From positions 3,600,285 to 3,664,284 of the forward strand of contig NW_020944355.1 in assembly GCF_900497805.2 (NCBI RefSeq): a stretch of 64,000 nucleotides of DNA, written 5' to 3'. A program made the translations under genes and the position numbers. Shown piece by piece: positions 43,610 to 55,485 of the stretch (position 1 is the first letter of the stretch; each line of letters opens with the position of its first letter). The notes beneath the pieces were generated by a model. It made no database searches. It was not told where the DNA came from and saw only the letters and a list, made by a program, of their open reading frames with translations. The DNA comes from Vombatus ursinus (lineage: Eukaryota > Chordata > Mammalia > Diprotodontia > Vombatidae).

Positions 43610-44554
43610 CTTATCATTAGCCCAAAGGAATGAATATGTAAGAGGTATTAGGCTTGTTTTGTTTGTCCCCAGGGGGTAAAAGCAGGAGAAAAAAATGGGT
43701 GGAGGCTGCCAAGAGGCTCCTGAGCTATCCCAAAGGCCAGTGGGAATGGCCTGGTGGGAGGTTTTCCCTCCTCAGAGCTTTGTAAATAGGGGCTGCAGGA
43801 CCACCCCATACAAGACACACTGTCTTGGGGATAATGGGGAGGGGGTAGGATTCTTCTTCTGCTCTGGGTTATATTAGTTGGTCCCGGAGGTTCCTCCAAC
43901 TCTGAAGTCTGTGACGCCCTGATTCCAAGATCTCTAGAGGTGAGGATTTCAAGCAGAAGAAATACTTTGGGTTCAGGTCACACAGTATAGTGTTATTACT
44001 TACTCTACTTATTTATTAGGAAGTATGACCTTTCACCCAGATGTTGTTTGTCCCCTCTGTATTCAACTTTTTTTTTTTTACTAATTTTTAAACATTCAAC
44101 CTTGGTAATTGATTTTTCATGTATATATCAAATGCATTTTAAATGAAAGAATCATTTAAACTAAAAAGAACTACCAATAATAAAAAAATGACATGTTTTT
44201 TATAAATATATATTCTTACTTTGGAGAAGAAACAGTGGTACAAGTGTATATATATTTGCTTTTATCCTTTGCTATTTAAATTCAAAAGTATATAAACTCC
44301 CTTTTAGTGTCAACTTCTTTTTGCTCTACTGTCCTTCTGTGAGAAGGAAGGGGACAAGCATTTATTACCCAAGGAGAAGCTCACTGAAGGAAAGAGGGGC
44401 ATGTCCATGGCTTGAAATCAAATTAGTCCCTAAAGGTTCAAGAGAAAGGATCCCATAGCAGTATGGAGCAGTAGGGCTCCTCAGACTCAAATAGAAAGAG
44501 GGGGCCACTAAACAGTAAAGAATACCCTTTGGGTACTTAGAAGACTACACATCA
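43610..44554. other. No clear feature
   Basis: Mostly unassigned. At 43,868-43,925 (gttcctccaactctgaagtc) there is a short piece that may be a CR1 or MIR tail. The rest is not recognised. Confidence 0.35.
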
Positions 44555-44573
44555 ATGTGACTTACATTCTGTT

Positions 44574-47411
44574 TTTTTTAATTAATAAATTTGTTTATTT
44601 TTAGTTTTCAACATTTACTTCCACAAGATTTTGAGTTCCAAATTTTCACCCCATCTCGCCCCTCCCCCCACCCCAAGATGGCATGCATTCTGAATACCTC
44701 TTCCCCTAGTCTGCCTTCCCTTCTATCTCTCCCCCTCTTCTCTTATCCCCTTCCCCTTCTATTTTCCTGTAAGGCAGGATATATTTCTGTACCCCATTTC
44801 CTGTATTTCTTATTTCCCAGTTGCATGTGGAAACATTTTTTTTAAACATGTGTTTTTAAAACTTTGAGTTCCAAATTTTCTCCCTTCCTCCCTCCCCACC
44901 CACCCTCATTGAAAAGGCAAGCAACTCAATATAGGTTATACATGCGCAGTTATTCGAAACACTTCCATAGTAGATATACTGTGAAAAACTAACTCTATTT
45001 CCCTTAATCCTATCCTGCCCTCCCCCATTTATTCTATTTTTTCTTTTCACCCTGTCCCTCCTCAGAAGTATTTGCTTTTGATTACCCCCTTTCCCAATCT
45101 GCCCTCCACTCTATCATCCCCCTACTCTCTTGTCCCCTTTCCCTGATATTTTCCTCTACGGTAAGACAGATTTCCATACCCGATTGATTATGTATGTTAT
45201 TCCCTCCTTAAGTCAAATCCTATGAGAATAAGATTCACTCATTCCCTCTTACCTTCCCCCATTTTCCCTCTTTTGTAAGAGCCTTTTCTTTTCTGTTTTT
45301 TTGTGAGATAATTTACCCTGTTCTACCTCTCCCTTTCTCCTTCTCCTAGTATAATACTCTCTCACCCCTTAATTTTATTCTCTAGATATGACTCCTTCAT
45401 CTTCAACTCACCCTGAGCCCTCTATCTATCTATCTATCTATATACATACATATAATTTTTTCCCTCCAACTACCCTAATACCGACAAAGGTCTCATGAGT
45501 TACAAATATCATCTTTCCATGCAGGAATGTAAACAGTTCAACCTTAATAAGTCTCTTATGATTTCTCTTTCTTGTTTACCTCTTCATGTTCCACTTGAGT
45601 CTTGTATTGGAAAGTCAACTTTTCTATTCAGCTCTGGTCTTTTCATCCAAAATGCTTGAAAGTCCTCTATTTCACTGAGTGACCGTTTTTTCCCCAGATG
45701 GATTATACTCAGTTTTGCTGGGTAGGTGATTCTTGGTTGTAATCCTATCTCTTTTGCCCTCTGGAACATTATATTCCATGTCCTGCGGTCCCTTAATGTA
45801 AAAGCTGCTAAATCTTGTGTTATCCTGATTGTGTTTCCACAATACTTGAATGGTTTCTTTCTGGCTGCTTGCAATATTTTCTCCTTGACCTGAGAACTCT
45901 GGAATTTGGCTACAATATTCCTAGGAGTTTTCCTTTGGGGAGCTCTTTCAGGAGGTGATCAGTGGATTCTTTCAATTTCTATTTTGCCCTCTGGTTCTAA
46001 AATATCAGGGCAGTTTTCCTTGATAATTTCTTGAAAGATGATGTCTAGGCTCTTTTTTTGATCATGGCTTTCAGATAGTCCAGTAATTTTTAAATTCTCT
46101 CTCCTGGATCTATTTTCCAGGTCAGTTGTTTTTCCAATGAGATATTTCACATTGTTTTCTAATTTTTCATTCTTTTGGATTTGTTATACAGTGTCTTGAT
46201 TTCTCATAAAGTCACTAGCTTCTAATTGCTCTAATCTAATTTTTAAGGAATTATTTTCTTCAATAATCTTTTGGACTTCCTTTTCCATTTGGCCAATTTT
46301 GCTTTTTAGAGCATTCTTCTCCTCATTGGCTTCTTGGACCTCTTTTGTCGTTTGGGTTAGGCTATTTTTTAAGGTGTTATTTTCTTCAGTATTTTTTTGG
46401 GTCTCCTTTGACTTGTTTTTCATGATTTTCTTGCATCACTCTCATTTCTCTTCCCAGTTTTTCCTCTGCTTCTCTTACTTGCTGCTCAAAATCCCTTCTG
46501 AGCTCTTCCAAGGCCTGGGACTAATTCATATTTTTCTTGGAGTCTTTGGATGTAGGAGCTTTGACTTTGTTGTCTTCTTCTGGTTGTATGTTTTGATCTT
46601 CTTTGTCACCAAAGTAAGATAATATAGTCTGACTCTTTTTGCACTGCTTACTCATGACCTCGGCCAATTACTTGAGTTTTAAACTCTTTGTTAAGGTAAG
46701 AGTCTGCTTCCAATGTGGAGAATGTACTGTCCCAAGCTTCGGGGTTTGTACAGCTGTTTTCAGAGATACTTCTAGGGACCTGTAAATTTTCAGTTCTTCC
46801 AAGGTGGTATGATAAAGGGCGAGGTGTTTCCTGTCCACCACCACAACAAGCTCCACCACGCCAGCACTCCTCCTCATCCCAGGACCCCCCCTCAGAACTG
46901 TGACCCAGATCCAAGCACAGGCAGAGCAAGAAATTCCTGCCTCAGCAGTGGCAAAGAGATCCCTGCAATCCCCCTCTGATCAGCCACTTGATTCCCCTCA
47001 GTCTGTGAGCCATAAGCTCAGGTCGGGACTTGCAACTGAGACCTAGCTCCTTCTCTCATCGCAGTCACAGACTTTTCCTACTGACCTTCTAAGTTGTCTT
47101 TGGCATTCGTGGGTTGAGAAGTCTGGAAACCGCCACAGCTGCCCATGATTCAGTCCTCTGAGGCCTGCTCCAGGGTTGCTGCTGCCTGCACGCCCACGCC
47201 CACACTGAGCTCCTCTCCCAGCCTGGCACAATATACCTTTCCAGTCAACCATCCAGGTTGTCTTGGTCTGGAAATTTGCTTCACTCTGTCTTTTTGTGGG
47301 TTCTGCTGCTTTAGAATTTGTTTAGAGCCATTTTTTACAGGTATTTGGAGGGGTTTGGGGGAGAGTTCAAGCAAGTCACTGCTTTCACTCTGCCATCTTG
47401 GCTCTGCCCCC
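44574..47411 (-). mobile_element. HAL1-type (ORF1-only L1) element, full length, copy 2
   Basis: Antisense. The 5' terminus is at 47,380-47,411, on the minus strand gggggcagagccaagatggc, the classic L1 start. The 5' UTR goes to about 46,660, ORF1 lies at about 45,584-46,655, and the 3' region follows. TSD atgtgacttacattctgtt (44,555-44,573) and atgtgacttatattctgtt (47,412-47,430), 18 of 19. Unlike copy 1, a second L1-like 3' end module (44,574-44,838, taattaataaatttgtttat onward) lies beyond the one shared with copy 1 (from about 44,839). It is 2.8 kb with no ORF2. (CTAT)n at 45,422-45,441. Confidence 0.9.
45584..46655 (-). pseudogene. L1/HAL1 ORF1p remnant, copy 2
   Basis: Same domain order as copy 1: start MSKQCKKSQT at 46,655; coiled coil at 46,184-46,423 (LKSKIGQMEKEVQKIIEEN); RRM start at 45,959-46,150 (DLENRSRRENLKITGLSES); C-terminal domain at 45,584-45,874 (KPFKYCGNTIRITQDLAA). 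Interruptions include a stop near residue 50 (TAG in NMN*SQA), a TGA after MRNQDTV, and a TGA at 45,959-45,961 after KIEIERIH that is also present in copy 1. Not functional. Confidence 0.9.
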
Positions 47412-47547
47412 ATGTGACTTATATTCTGTTGGGTTTTTATTTATTTCATTTGTTAGATATTTCCCAGTTACATTTTAATCTGATTCTGGTAGCGCTGAGG
47501 AGTGTTATGGGCTCCAAGTGGCAACCCTCCAATGTTTGTCACTTCTG

Positions 47548-47695
47548 AGATTGGAGGATAATGTGCTGGACATGTTCAGGAAGATCTGAGTTCAAAACAC
47601 ACTCCTGACATTTTTTAACTGTTACCATAATGACATCACATAAGCTCTATAAGTATTAAGGAGTTCTCTAAGACTATCAGTTATAGACGGCCAAT
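47548..47695 (+). mobile_element. SINE fragment (MIR-family, long-tailed type)
   Basis: It starts tggaggataatgtgctggac, then gaagatctgagttcaaaaca, and ends with gttctctaagactatcagtt, the 3' part also seen in the better copy at 49,253. Confidence 0.55.
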
Positions 47696-49252
47696 CAAAT
47701 TATGGGTCCTTGACTTACATACCCTGTCTCATTGTGGGAATCCAATGGGAAAAATCATGGATCTGTGACTTATTGAAATCAACCAATGAAAAGTACCTAA
47801 AACCTTTTGAACATATTGGTGTCATACTAAGGAAATCACAGGTTCACTCCCTATGCCTTTACCTATTTTTCATTCTGCTTGTATCTTGAGCTAAGCCACG
47901 AAGGCTCCTCTGTGGTAGTGTTTGGAAACCCTAATGAATCATGCAGTAGTACACCCCTGACAAAGGTGGAGTTATACCTCCCACTGATACATTACATTAC
48001 AAAGCCTTTGTATGACTACACCTTGGAATGGTAAAAATCCAATATTCCCTTTTAAAGAAGGAAGATGAGCTAGGCTCTCTTAGTATGTAAATTGAATCAA
48101 AACATAATTTATTTAAAATGTATTTTTGTTTGACTGCCATCTACTCTGACAATGTGAATATTAACTCTTTGAATTAAGCATTTCCTGTGCCTTCCACCTT
48201 TCCTTGGAGAGGAAGGGCAAAAATGTGGCCTATGCTGTCAGCCATGGTCGCTGTGTGGGTTGGCTTTGAGAAACTGTTTTTATTTCTTCCAAAGGATGGT
48301 TCTCTGGGTCATGGTGAGGGTCAGGGTAGTAAATGGGAAAGTGACTGGGATGTAAAAACAAGAGCATCCATAAAACGTAAAATACAAAAATGTGATAGCT
48401 GTTATTTTTTTTAAAAGAGCCCTTTGTCTCACTCTTCTCCTTTGCTTTAAGCCATAGAGTGGCCATTGATTCTGATGGCAATGTTGTAATTAATGCCCTT
48501 ATTGATATTCATTGTTCTATGAAATAAGCCTAGGTTGGCATTAAGTCCATATGGGTGTACATAAGTAAAGGGAATCCATAATCTATTTAATCTATACTAT
48601 AGCCAAGCTAATGTAGAGGCTCGAATGTACTCAGAAACCTTTGTTCTCGTGTGATTCAAACCCAGCTATGATGAAAATACATTTTATTTATCCTAATAGA
48701 ATATAAGTTCTACCTTAGCCTGTCTACCCTATGTGATTTTCACTCACGTCTTCCCATAAATTTGACACAAGAGGCCCACCCAACCTTCTGGGGGCCTTCC
48801 TTATCTTCTCTAGACATTGCAAGGGTATCAGTGGAACATCCAGGGATGTGCTGGAGCCAACTTGAACCAGCTCCCTAGAGCTGATTGTTAAATTTTTAGT
48901 ATAAACATTTTTAGTATATGCCTTGGAAATAAGCAAATTCTCCAAAATAGAGCTTTATTTATTGTTCTGTTGATTGTCCAGATTTAAGAAAGTGATGAAG
49001 AAGGTGTTAATGTTGCAAATTAAACATAAAAGTGCAACGTGCTTCCTTTTTTTCTCCCTTGGGAGCTGGTTGTTAAACATTTACCAGCACATTGCCGTGG
49101 TCATCAGTTATCCCTTATTCTCACTATATGATCAGCTCACATATTATGCCATATTGGAGAAAAAGAGAGAAAGAATAAAGAAAAGCATGACCACAGTCAC
49201 GTGTGAAGGGAGTTGTTTGCCTGGTGTGATTGAGAGGGGTTGTCTCCCCTAA
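47696..49252. other. No recognisable feature
   Basis: 1.55 kb. 47,696-48,000 has a composition like that of a promoter-bearing repeat but no defined ends. The rest appears single-copy. Confidence 0.35.
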
Positions 49253-49495
49253 GAGCAGTGTGGCAGAGTGAACAAAGAGCTGGCCTGGAAGTCGGGAAGA
49301 CTTGGGTTCAAGTTCCCCCCTCTGACACATAATGGGTGTTTGACTATGGGCAAATCACTTACCTTCTCAATGCTTTTTAAGAATTCTTTTAAGACTAATT
49401 TGCTGAGAAGGTGCTGACCTATACTGGTAAAGGGATCTCTCTCCCCTAGGAGTTCTCCAAATGAAATCATAGGTGCAGCCCCTATTCTTTCCACT
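49253..49495 (+). mobile_element. SINE (MIR-family, long-tailed type)
   Basis: Head gagctggcctggaagtcggg, CORE gggcaaatcacttaccttct, then the distinctive 3' part gctgagaaggtgctgaccta and aggagttctccaaatgaaat. No RTE-type tail. Confidence 0.65.
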
Positions 49496-50749
49496 GTATC
49501 AGGCTGTTGCCTCAGTGGGGCCGTTAGGCATTTTGAATGAGGTCACATGATACATTGCTTTAAAAATGGCTAATTGAAGTAAATTTCTGTACCAGCAGTA
49601 AGTCTGACTGTGTTCTGATTAAGAAATAAAGCACAATTTTGGCTTACCTTGACTGGTTTGATCAGAAGCAGCAATCTGGTTCTGACATTTGTTGATGATA
49701 AGGCCTCAAATTTCATTCCTTTTGTTAACAGCAAGAGAATTCTGTGGTCATGTGAGCTTAGCCGTTAAAAAGGAATATTTACTTAGAGTATCCACTGGGG
49801 ATCCAATTTCATCGTTTAAAATTGTTTTTGGCAAAACTTAAAAATAACCATACTACTTAGCTAGTAACAGTTGCTAACCTCTGCTCTAGAAACTAAATAG
49901 GAAAGAAAATGAAAAACTGGTATTGTAGCAGCCTGATCAGACTGGAAATTTGGTATAGTCTTGGGAGTTCTTTTGGAACTTGTCGCTGCAGCACCCAATT
50001 TTGTAGAGTCCAGAAAATCTTTAGGTGTGGGTGACTTGCCTCTTTTCAATTCAAATCATCACTTGGCTCTTTACCCTCTGGGGTTGAGTCTTTTGCAGTG
50101 GGCCAGACTTTTACTTCCAGCTCTGTTCCTCCAGTGCCTGGAAATCCTCAGGTAAGACTAGGCCAAGGCCTTTGGGGTTTTTTGTTTTGTTTTGTTTTGT
50201 TTTTTTTTTATCTTGCTCAGGTTGGGGGAGAAGCAGGAAGGGAGAAGAATGAGGGTTGAAAAGGAAAGGAGCGCTGTTACTTATTAATAATTATAAAAAA
50301 TCCCACCAAGCTGATGTCCAGGCATACAAATATTTCAAATCATCCACTGCTCCAGCTGGCCTTCTCTAATGCCATAATTAGGATCTCAGCCCAGATCCCA
50401 TGTAAGAGAAAGTCATGAGCATTTGAAATTGTGTCCAATTTAACCACCATCCAGTTTTATACATCTGTTCGTTAGAACGGAGGATACATTTTCGCTATGT
50501 TGTCTGCAGGCCTAGATTTATTTTGTCCATCCAAAAGAACCTTATTATAGCCCTCAATAAAACAAAGCTGAAGCCATCTTTATCAAGATTTAGATTTGAT
50601 GAATTAGCTGGGCACATGATTGTTTTTTTGAAATTCAAAGAGTAGGCAATATTTTTCTAGACTTTCTGACAACACAGATTCTTCTGTGCATTTTGGTACG
50701 GTGTTATAAAAACTGGCATTTAATATTCTGTGAGATATTTCATATGTTC
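49496..50749. other. Repeat-free block, possible conserved non-coding DNA
   Basis: No transposon recognised. The segment 50,300-50,620 (ccataattaggatctcagcc; cctagatttattttgtccat; gatgaattagctgggcacat) is complex sequence with ATTA-type motifs. A small (GTTTT)n run is at 50,180-50,205. Confidence 0.35.
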
Positions 50750-51610
50750 TTATGTCTGTTTCTCTTCCTCATCTGTGGAATGGGGATAATTCCTCTACAT
50801 CCTCCTTCTTTGTTCATTCATTCCTTCTCATTCACTTTTCCTCTTCTATGCTTGTGGTTAGTGTGTATTTCATTATCCCAGTTCTACTTTTTGGTCCCAT
50901 TCATTTTATTTTAGAAAGTTCTCTCCAGATTTCTTATACTTGTTGATCTTAATGGCATTATAGTATTCTGTCAAATTGATGGGGCAGCTAGGTGGTACTG
51001 CAGTGCATGGAGCACTGGGCTTGGACTCAGGAATGCTCCTCACCCTGAGGTCAAATTTGCCACTTCCTAGCTGTGTGACTCTGGCCAAGTCATTTCACTC
51101 TGTTTGCCTCAATTCCTCATATGAGTTGGAGAAGGAAATGGCAAACCACTCCAGTACCTTTGCCAAGAAAACCCCAAAAGGGGTCACAAAGAGTTGGACA
51201 CGACCTAAATATGACTGAACAACTAAAAAAAAATATGTACCACAATTTCTTTAACCATTCCCCTTTGGTTGGCTTTTGAGGTGACTTTCTTTTAATTACA
51301 TATAGCACTGCCATGAAAACCTTTGAAGAGAGAGCTCTTTTTTATGCCATTGCTGCTCTTCATAAAACTCTCAGGATATGTTCCTAACACTGTACTGAGC
51401 AGGTCAAAGGCACGGTAGTCTTTGTGATGTTTACTATATATTGCTAGATTGCTCTACAAAAACACATTCTGTAAGTTTGTAGTTTCAGAACAGTGAATAC
51501 GTAGACCTGTTTCTCCATGACCCTGTCAGCATAGAGTTTGTTTGCTTTTAATTGTATTTGCCAATTTGATGGATTAAGGTTAAGATTTTGAGCTTTGAGG
51601 GATTCTGGGG
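50750..51610 (-). mobile_element. Old L1 LINE (holds a SINE)
   Basis: Antisense, highly diverged: ggcattatagtattctgtca on the left of the SINE, and taccacaatttctttaacca on the right. The pair forms the well-known L1 'host-visible' segment for the end of ORF2. It fades out near 51,610 at tttgagctttgagg. Confidence 0.6.
50981..51233 (+). mobile_element. Marsupial SINE with RTE-type tail
   Basis: ggggcagctaggtggtactg, ccacttcctagctgtgtgac, gagaaggaaatggcaaacca, gggtcacaaagagttggaca and an A run. It divides an old L1. Confidence 0.9.
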
Positions 51611-52305
51611 GAAGAGGGGAAGTTATCATGAAAAAAGTATGTTGAACAAAGGCAGTAAATCAGCAGTTCATACTAATTTCCCCAGCCTTCATTGTTTACA
51701 GGAAGCTTTGATTTGAAGGCCATTCTTTTCCAAGAGAACCTTGAAGTATCTCACAGATAGGCAGTCTGTACTGATCTGCTAGGAAGCTGTATATCTGAAG
51801 AGCAATTTGACCATATGACCCTGTTTCAGACTAATGCTAAGAGAGGCAAAGGGGGAACAGGAGGAAAGTGGGTGTGGGGAGGAGAAGCTATGAGTTGAGT
51901 TTTCAGGGGACACATTGGCTCTCTCTCGGTGGCTTGAACAGTGAGTAGCAAATAAATCCATACTTATTGAACAAAAGCAGTAAATTGGTGCTAATTTCCC
52001 TAGCCAACTGTTTATAGGAAGCTGCAACTGGAAGGATACTCTCCTAAAAGTGAAGTTTGACATATATCACCGAGCAACAGTGTCAGGAAGTCCTGAGTTG
52101 CTTTTCATCTTCCCAGGCCACAGATGTAGGTGTTGTGGGCCAAGTATGCCAACGATGCCATTATTTATTCTGGTAATGCCGTGTGGCCAGGAATACTGGA
52201 ACTTTGAACAATCAGAGGTGGAGGAGACCTAAAGGGCAAAAGAGGGATGTGTAGTGGGCACAAGTGGCTGGAGCATAGAACTCTCATCCAGAATACCCTT
52301 TATTT
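51611..52305. other. Unassigned, with a diverged direct repeat
   Basis: No family recognised. The stretches at about 51,638-51,745 and 51,958-52,055 resemble each other (gaacaaaggcagtaaatcag and gaacaaaagcagtaaattgg; both go on with ctaatttcccyagcc and gtttayaggaagct). Confidence 0.5.
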
Positions 52306-52405
52306 TGGGTTAAGGTTGTTTTGCTTTTGTCCTTGTATCCCTAGTGCCTAGCGTGGTTCCTGGCACAGAGTAGGCACTCAGTAAATCCTTGTTGATTGAT
52401 TAGTT
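52306..52405 (+). mobile_element. L2 LINE 3' end
   Basis: ccttgtatccctagtgccta and cagagtaggcactcagtaaa. Confidence 0.75.
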
Positions 52406-52539
52406 GAAGAATTTTAAGAGACATAGAGAAAGGACTCTAGCATCTAAATAAATCCTCTATGGAGAATTTCTGGGAGGCCTTGGCCAAAAATCACACAAGA
52501 AGACCAAGGCTGGAGGGATTGCGATTGATATCTATAGAC

Positions 52540-52619
52540 CAGGAGTTGGCAAACTATGGCTCAAGTGTCATATTGGCCTACGTCAGATTTGGCCTTGGGC
52601 TATGGTTTGCCAGCCCCTG
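52540..52619. mobile_element. hAT MITE, 80 bp, with 8-bp TSD
   Basis: Termini caggagttggcaaactatgg and (reverse complement of the right end) caggggctggcaaaccatag form 20-base TIRs with about four mismatches. An 8-bp TSD, ctatagac (52,532-52,539) and ctatacac (52,620-52,627), has one mismatch. The 8-bp TSD, CAG start and 'ggcaaact' TIR fit the hAT superfamily. It is internally deleted, with no coding capacity. Confidence 0.8.
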
Positions 52620-52689
52620 CTATACACCCACATCAATGCATATCGAAACACTGAAAAGTGGAGAACTTAGTCAATCTTTATAATATCTG

Positions 52690-53925
52690 GAGAGAAACAT
52701 TTGAAAAATGTGGTCATGGTATCCTTGTGGACAAGAGGACAGAATGTGTGCCAGGTGTTTGAACAGTTAGGTGGGTACAAAAATCCAGATGTCATCCTGG
52801 AGGGAGATCTCTACTGGGGTGCCTGCTCTCAGTCCTGTCCTTGTTAACTTTTGTATTCGTCTTTTAGATGGAGGCGTTGACTGTATGCTTACTGAATTTC
52901 TGGCTGAGAAGAAAAGTTAATATGTTAGATGAGAAAATCAGGATCCAAAAAGGTCTAGACAGGATGATGGAACAAATCTAACAAGATTAAATTTACTAAG
53001 TCTAAATGTCAAGTCCTGCACTTAGAGCCTGAGGATCAATTTTATAGGCACAGGATGCAAGACCTGTCATGAGAGCAGCACTTACGAAAATGGTGTGGGA
53101 GTTGTAGTTGAGTCATTCTGCAAGCTCAGTAAGAGTAAATAGTGGGACCTGACTGGAACAAAGAACTAAAGTAACCTTAAGTGGAATGAACGTGTTCAGA
53201 GTAGGTTTGTAAGTTGTACTAGGCTGCGGGGAAGGTCCACATTGATGAGATTCCAGAGCCACTCAGGTAATAAAGAGAGCCCTGAATGAGGGAGGAGAAG
53301 TCCTGTGGTAATCAGCCATGCACTGATCACATGAGCAGCATTGTGTTATGGCCTGGGTGCCACATTTTATGCAAAAGGAGCATGCCAAGAGTAGAGTGTC
53401 ACTTAAGAGTGTCATGTCACATAAGGAGTGATTGGGGGCGTTGAGGCTGGAGATCAGAAGACCTAAGAGGGGGTGTGAAATTCATCTTCAGATAACTAAA
53501 GGGTTGTCCCATGGAAGAGAGAATAGACTTTTTCTTTGGTATAACAGAGACCAATCAGTGGACCTTCTGTAACAGTCATGAGGGACTGAGTATAGGGATC
53601 TGACTGAAGATCTGAAAGTGCCTTTCAATTCCACCAGCAATGACTGAGGCAACAAAGGAGATAAAGAAATAATGGTTACACAAGTAGGAGACATACCTAT
53701 TTCTTTACAACTTTATCACCATTGAGTTTCAATGCTTTCAATTATGTTTTAATTATGTTGCTAGTTTGATGGGCATGAGGTAATAGATGGGATTAGCAAC
53801 TTTAGCTTGGAGGGTTACAGCCTAGCTGACCCCTTGTCAAGGATGTTGTAAAGGGGATTCGTATTCCAAGTGGGAGTTGGACTTGATTTCTAATGTTCCT
53901 CCTAGCTATGATATTTTAGAATTTT
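52690..53925 (+). mobile_element. CR1/L3 LINE, RT end to 3' terminus
   Basis: In order: the region after the RT active site (ttgttaacttttgtattcgt; gatggaggcgttgactgtat), ccaaaaaggtctagacagga, caagtcctgcacttagagcc, a less clear central part, then gaggctggagatcagaagac, ccttgtcaaggatgttgtaa, aaggggattcgtattccaag and the terminus ctcctagctatgatatttta. It has stops throughout. Confidence 0.75.
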
Positions 53926-53989
53926 AGTATGCAAGTATCAAAAATGCCTGTCCCCCCATCCTTAAAGAAAACATCATTGACTAAGGCCA

Positions 53990-55485
53990 AACATTCCTTT
54001 AAACCGTCATCCTGTATCCCACCTCTTTTTCTCAGCCAGACTCCTGGAAAAAAGGTCTACACTCATTGCCTTCACTTCCTCTCCCTTGATTTTTTTCCCC
54101 AGCCCTCGGTATTCTAGCTTTCGATATCATCATTCAACTAAAATTGTGCTCTCCAAAGTTTCCAATGATCTCTTCATTGCCAAATCTGATGGAGTTTTTT
54201 TGAGTCCTCACCTTTCTTTATCTCTATGTTGACCACCTTCTCCTACTGGATATTCTCTCTTCTCTGGGTTCCTGGCACTCCTCTCTCCATATTCTCCTCT
54301 TACCAGTCTAATGGTTCCTTCTTAATCTCCTTTGCTGGCTCATCATCCATATCGTGCTTCCTAACTGGGGGGGGGGGATCTTCCCCAAAACTCTGTCCTG
54401 GGCCCTCTTCTTTTTTATCTCTATACTTTCTTTCTCGGTGATCTCATCAACTCCCATGGATTTAATTAGCATCTCTGTGTAGATGACCGCGAGATCTATA
54501 AATTTAGTCGTAGTCCCTACCTTGAGCTTTAGTTCCACATTACCAGATTCCTATTAGACATTTCAAACTGGATGCCTTAGAGACATCTTAAACTTAACAT
54601 GTCCAAGATAGTACTCATTATCTTTTTCCCCAAATGATCCTCCCTTCCATGTTTCTTTAAATGCACTACCCCTATTCCATTCTCCCAGGTTGGTAACCTT
54701 GGCATTATTCTGGATTCCCTACTCTCCCTCCCCCCATATATTCAACCAGTTGCCAGATCTTGCCATTTCTATTCCCATAGCTACCACGTGAGTGAAGGCC
54801 CCCATCATCTCTTGTCTAGACTATAATGACTTCTCTGCCTCCAGTCTCTCCCCACTCCAATACATTTTCCATACTGCTGCCAAAGCACAGATATGACGAT
54901 GGCATTCCCCTGATCACTCCAATTGTTCCCCATTGCCTCTATCATCAAATATAAAGGCCTCAATATGAGCCTTTAAAACCTTTCACAATCTGTCCCTAAA
55001 GCCTAACCTATTACCCCAGCCTCCCCATTCACTATTCTCCGCTCCCCCCACCACCCCGTGCTCTGCAACCCAGCTAAACTGGTCTTTCTGTTCCTCACTT
55101 AAGGCATTCTCTTTCCACTCTCCGTGCCTTTGCAGTGACTGTCCTCCATGCCCGAAATGACCAGCCTCCTTACCTATGCCTCAGAGAATCCCTCTCTTCC
55201 TGCAAGAAACAGTTCATGTTCCACTTACTCCATGAAACTTTTCCTGATCTCCCCAACTGCTAGTGCCCTCCTTTTCTAATGACCTCAAATGTAATTATCT
55301 TGAAAGTATTTTGTATAATGTAAATATTTATTTGGTAAATACTTCTATATGCACATGGTGTTGCTTCAACAGATTGCAAGTTCCTTTCAGGCAGGGATTG
55401 CTTCATCTTTTCTGTGTGTTCCCCAGTGCCTGGCATAGTACTTGGCATACAGTAGGGCCTTAATAAATACTTCATGGAAATGCCC
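53990..55485 (+). mobile_element. L2 LINE, long 3' part
   Basis: Sense L2. The RT region (54,226-54,441) translates to FSLLWVPGTPLSIFSSYQSN and ISFAGSSSIS. It then reads cctgggccctcttctttttt (the G.VLGPLLF block), ctcatcaactcccatggatt, aacttaacatgtccaagata (the LNMSK block), the thumb region (tcatctcttgtctagactat) and the 3' terminus (cctttcaggcagggattgct, cttaataaatacttcatgga). A poly(G) run at about 54,367-54,376 has grown inside. Many breaks. Confidence 0.85.

Noticed and set aside
47696-48000. Possible solo LTR
   Set aside because: The composition is suggestive, but I find no clear terminal TG/CA pair, polyadenylation layout or TSD, so no LTR element is claimed. No retroviral gene was recognised anywhere in the window.
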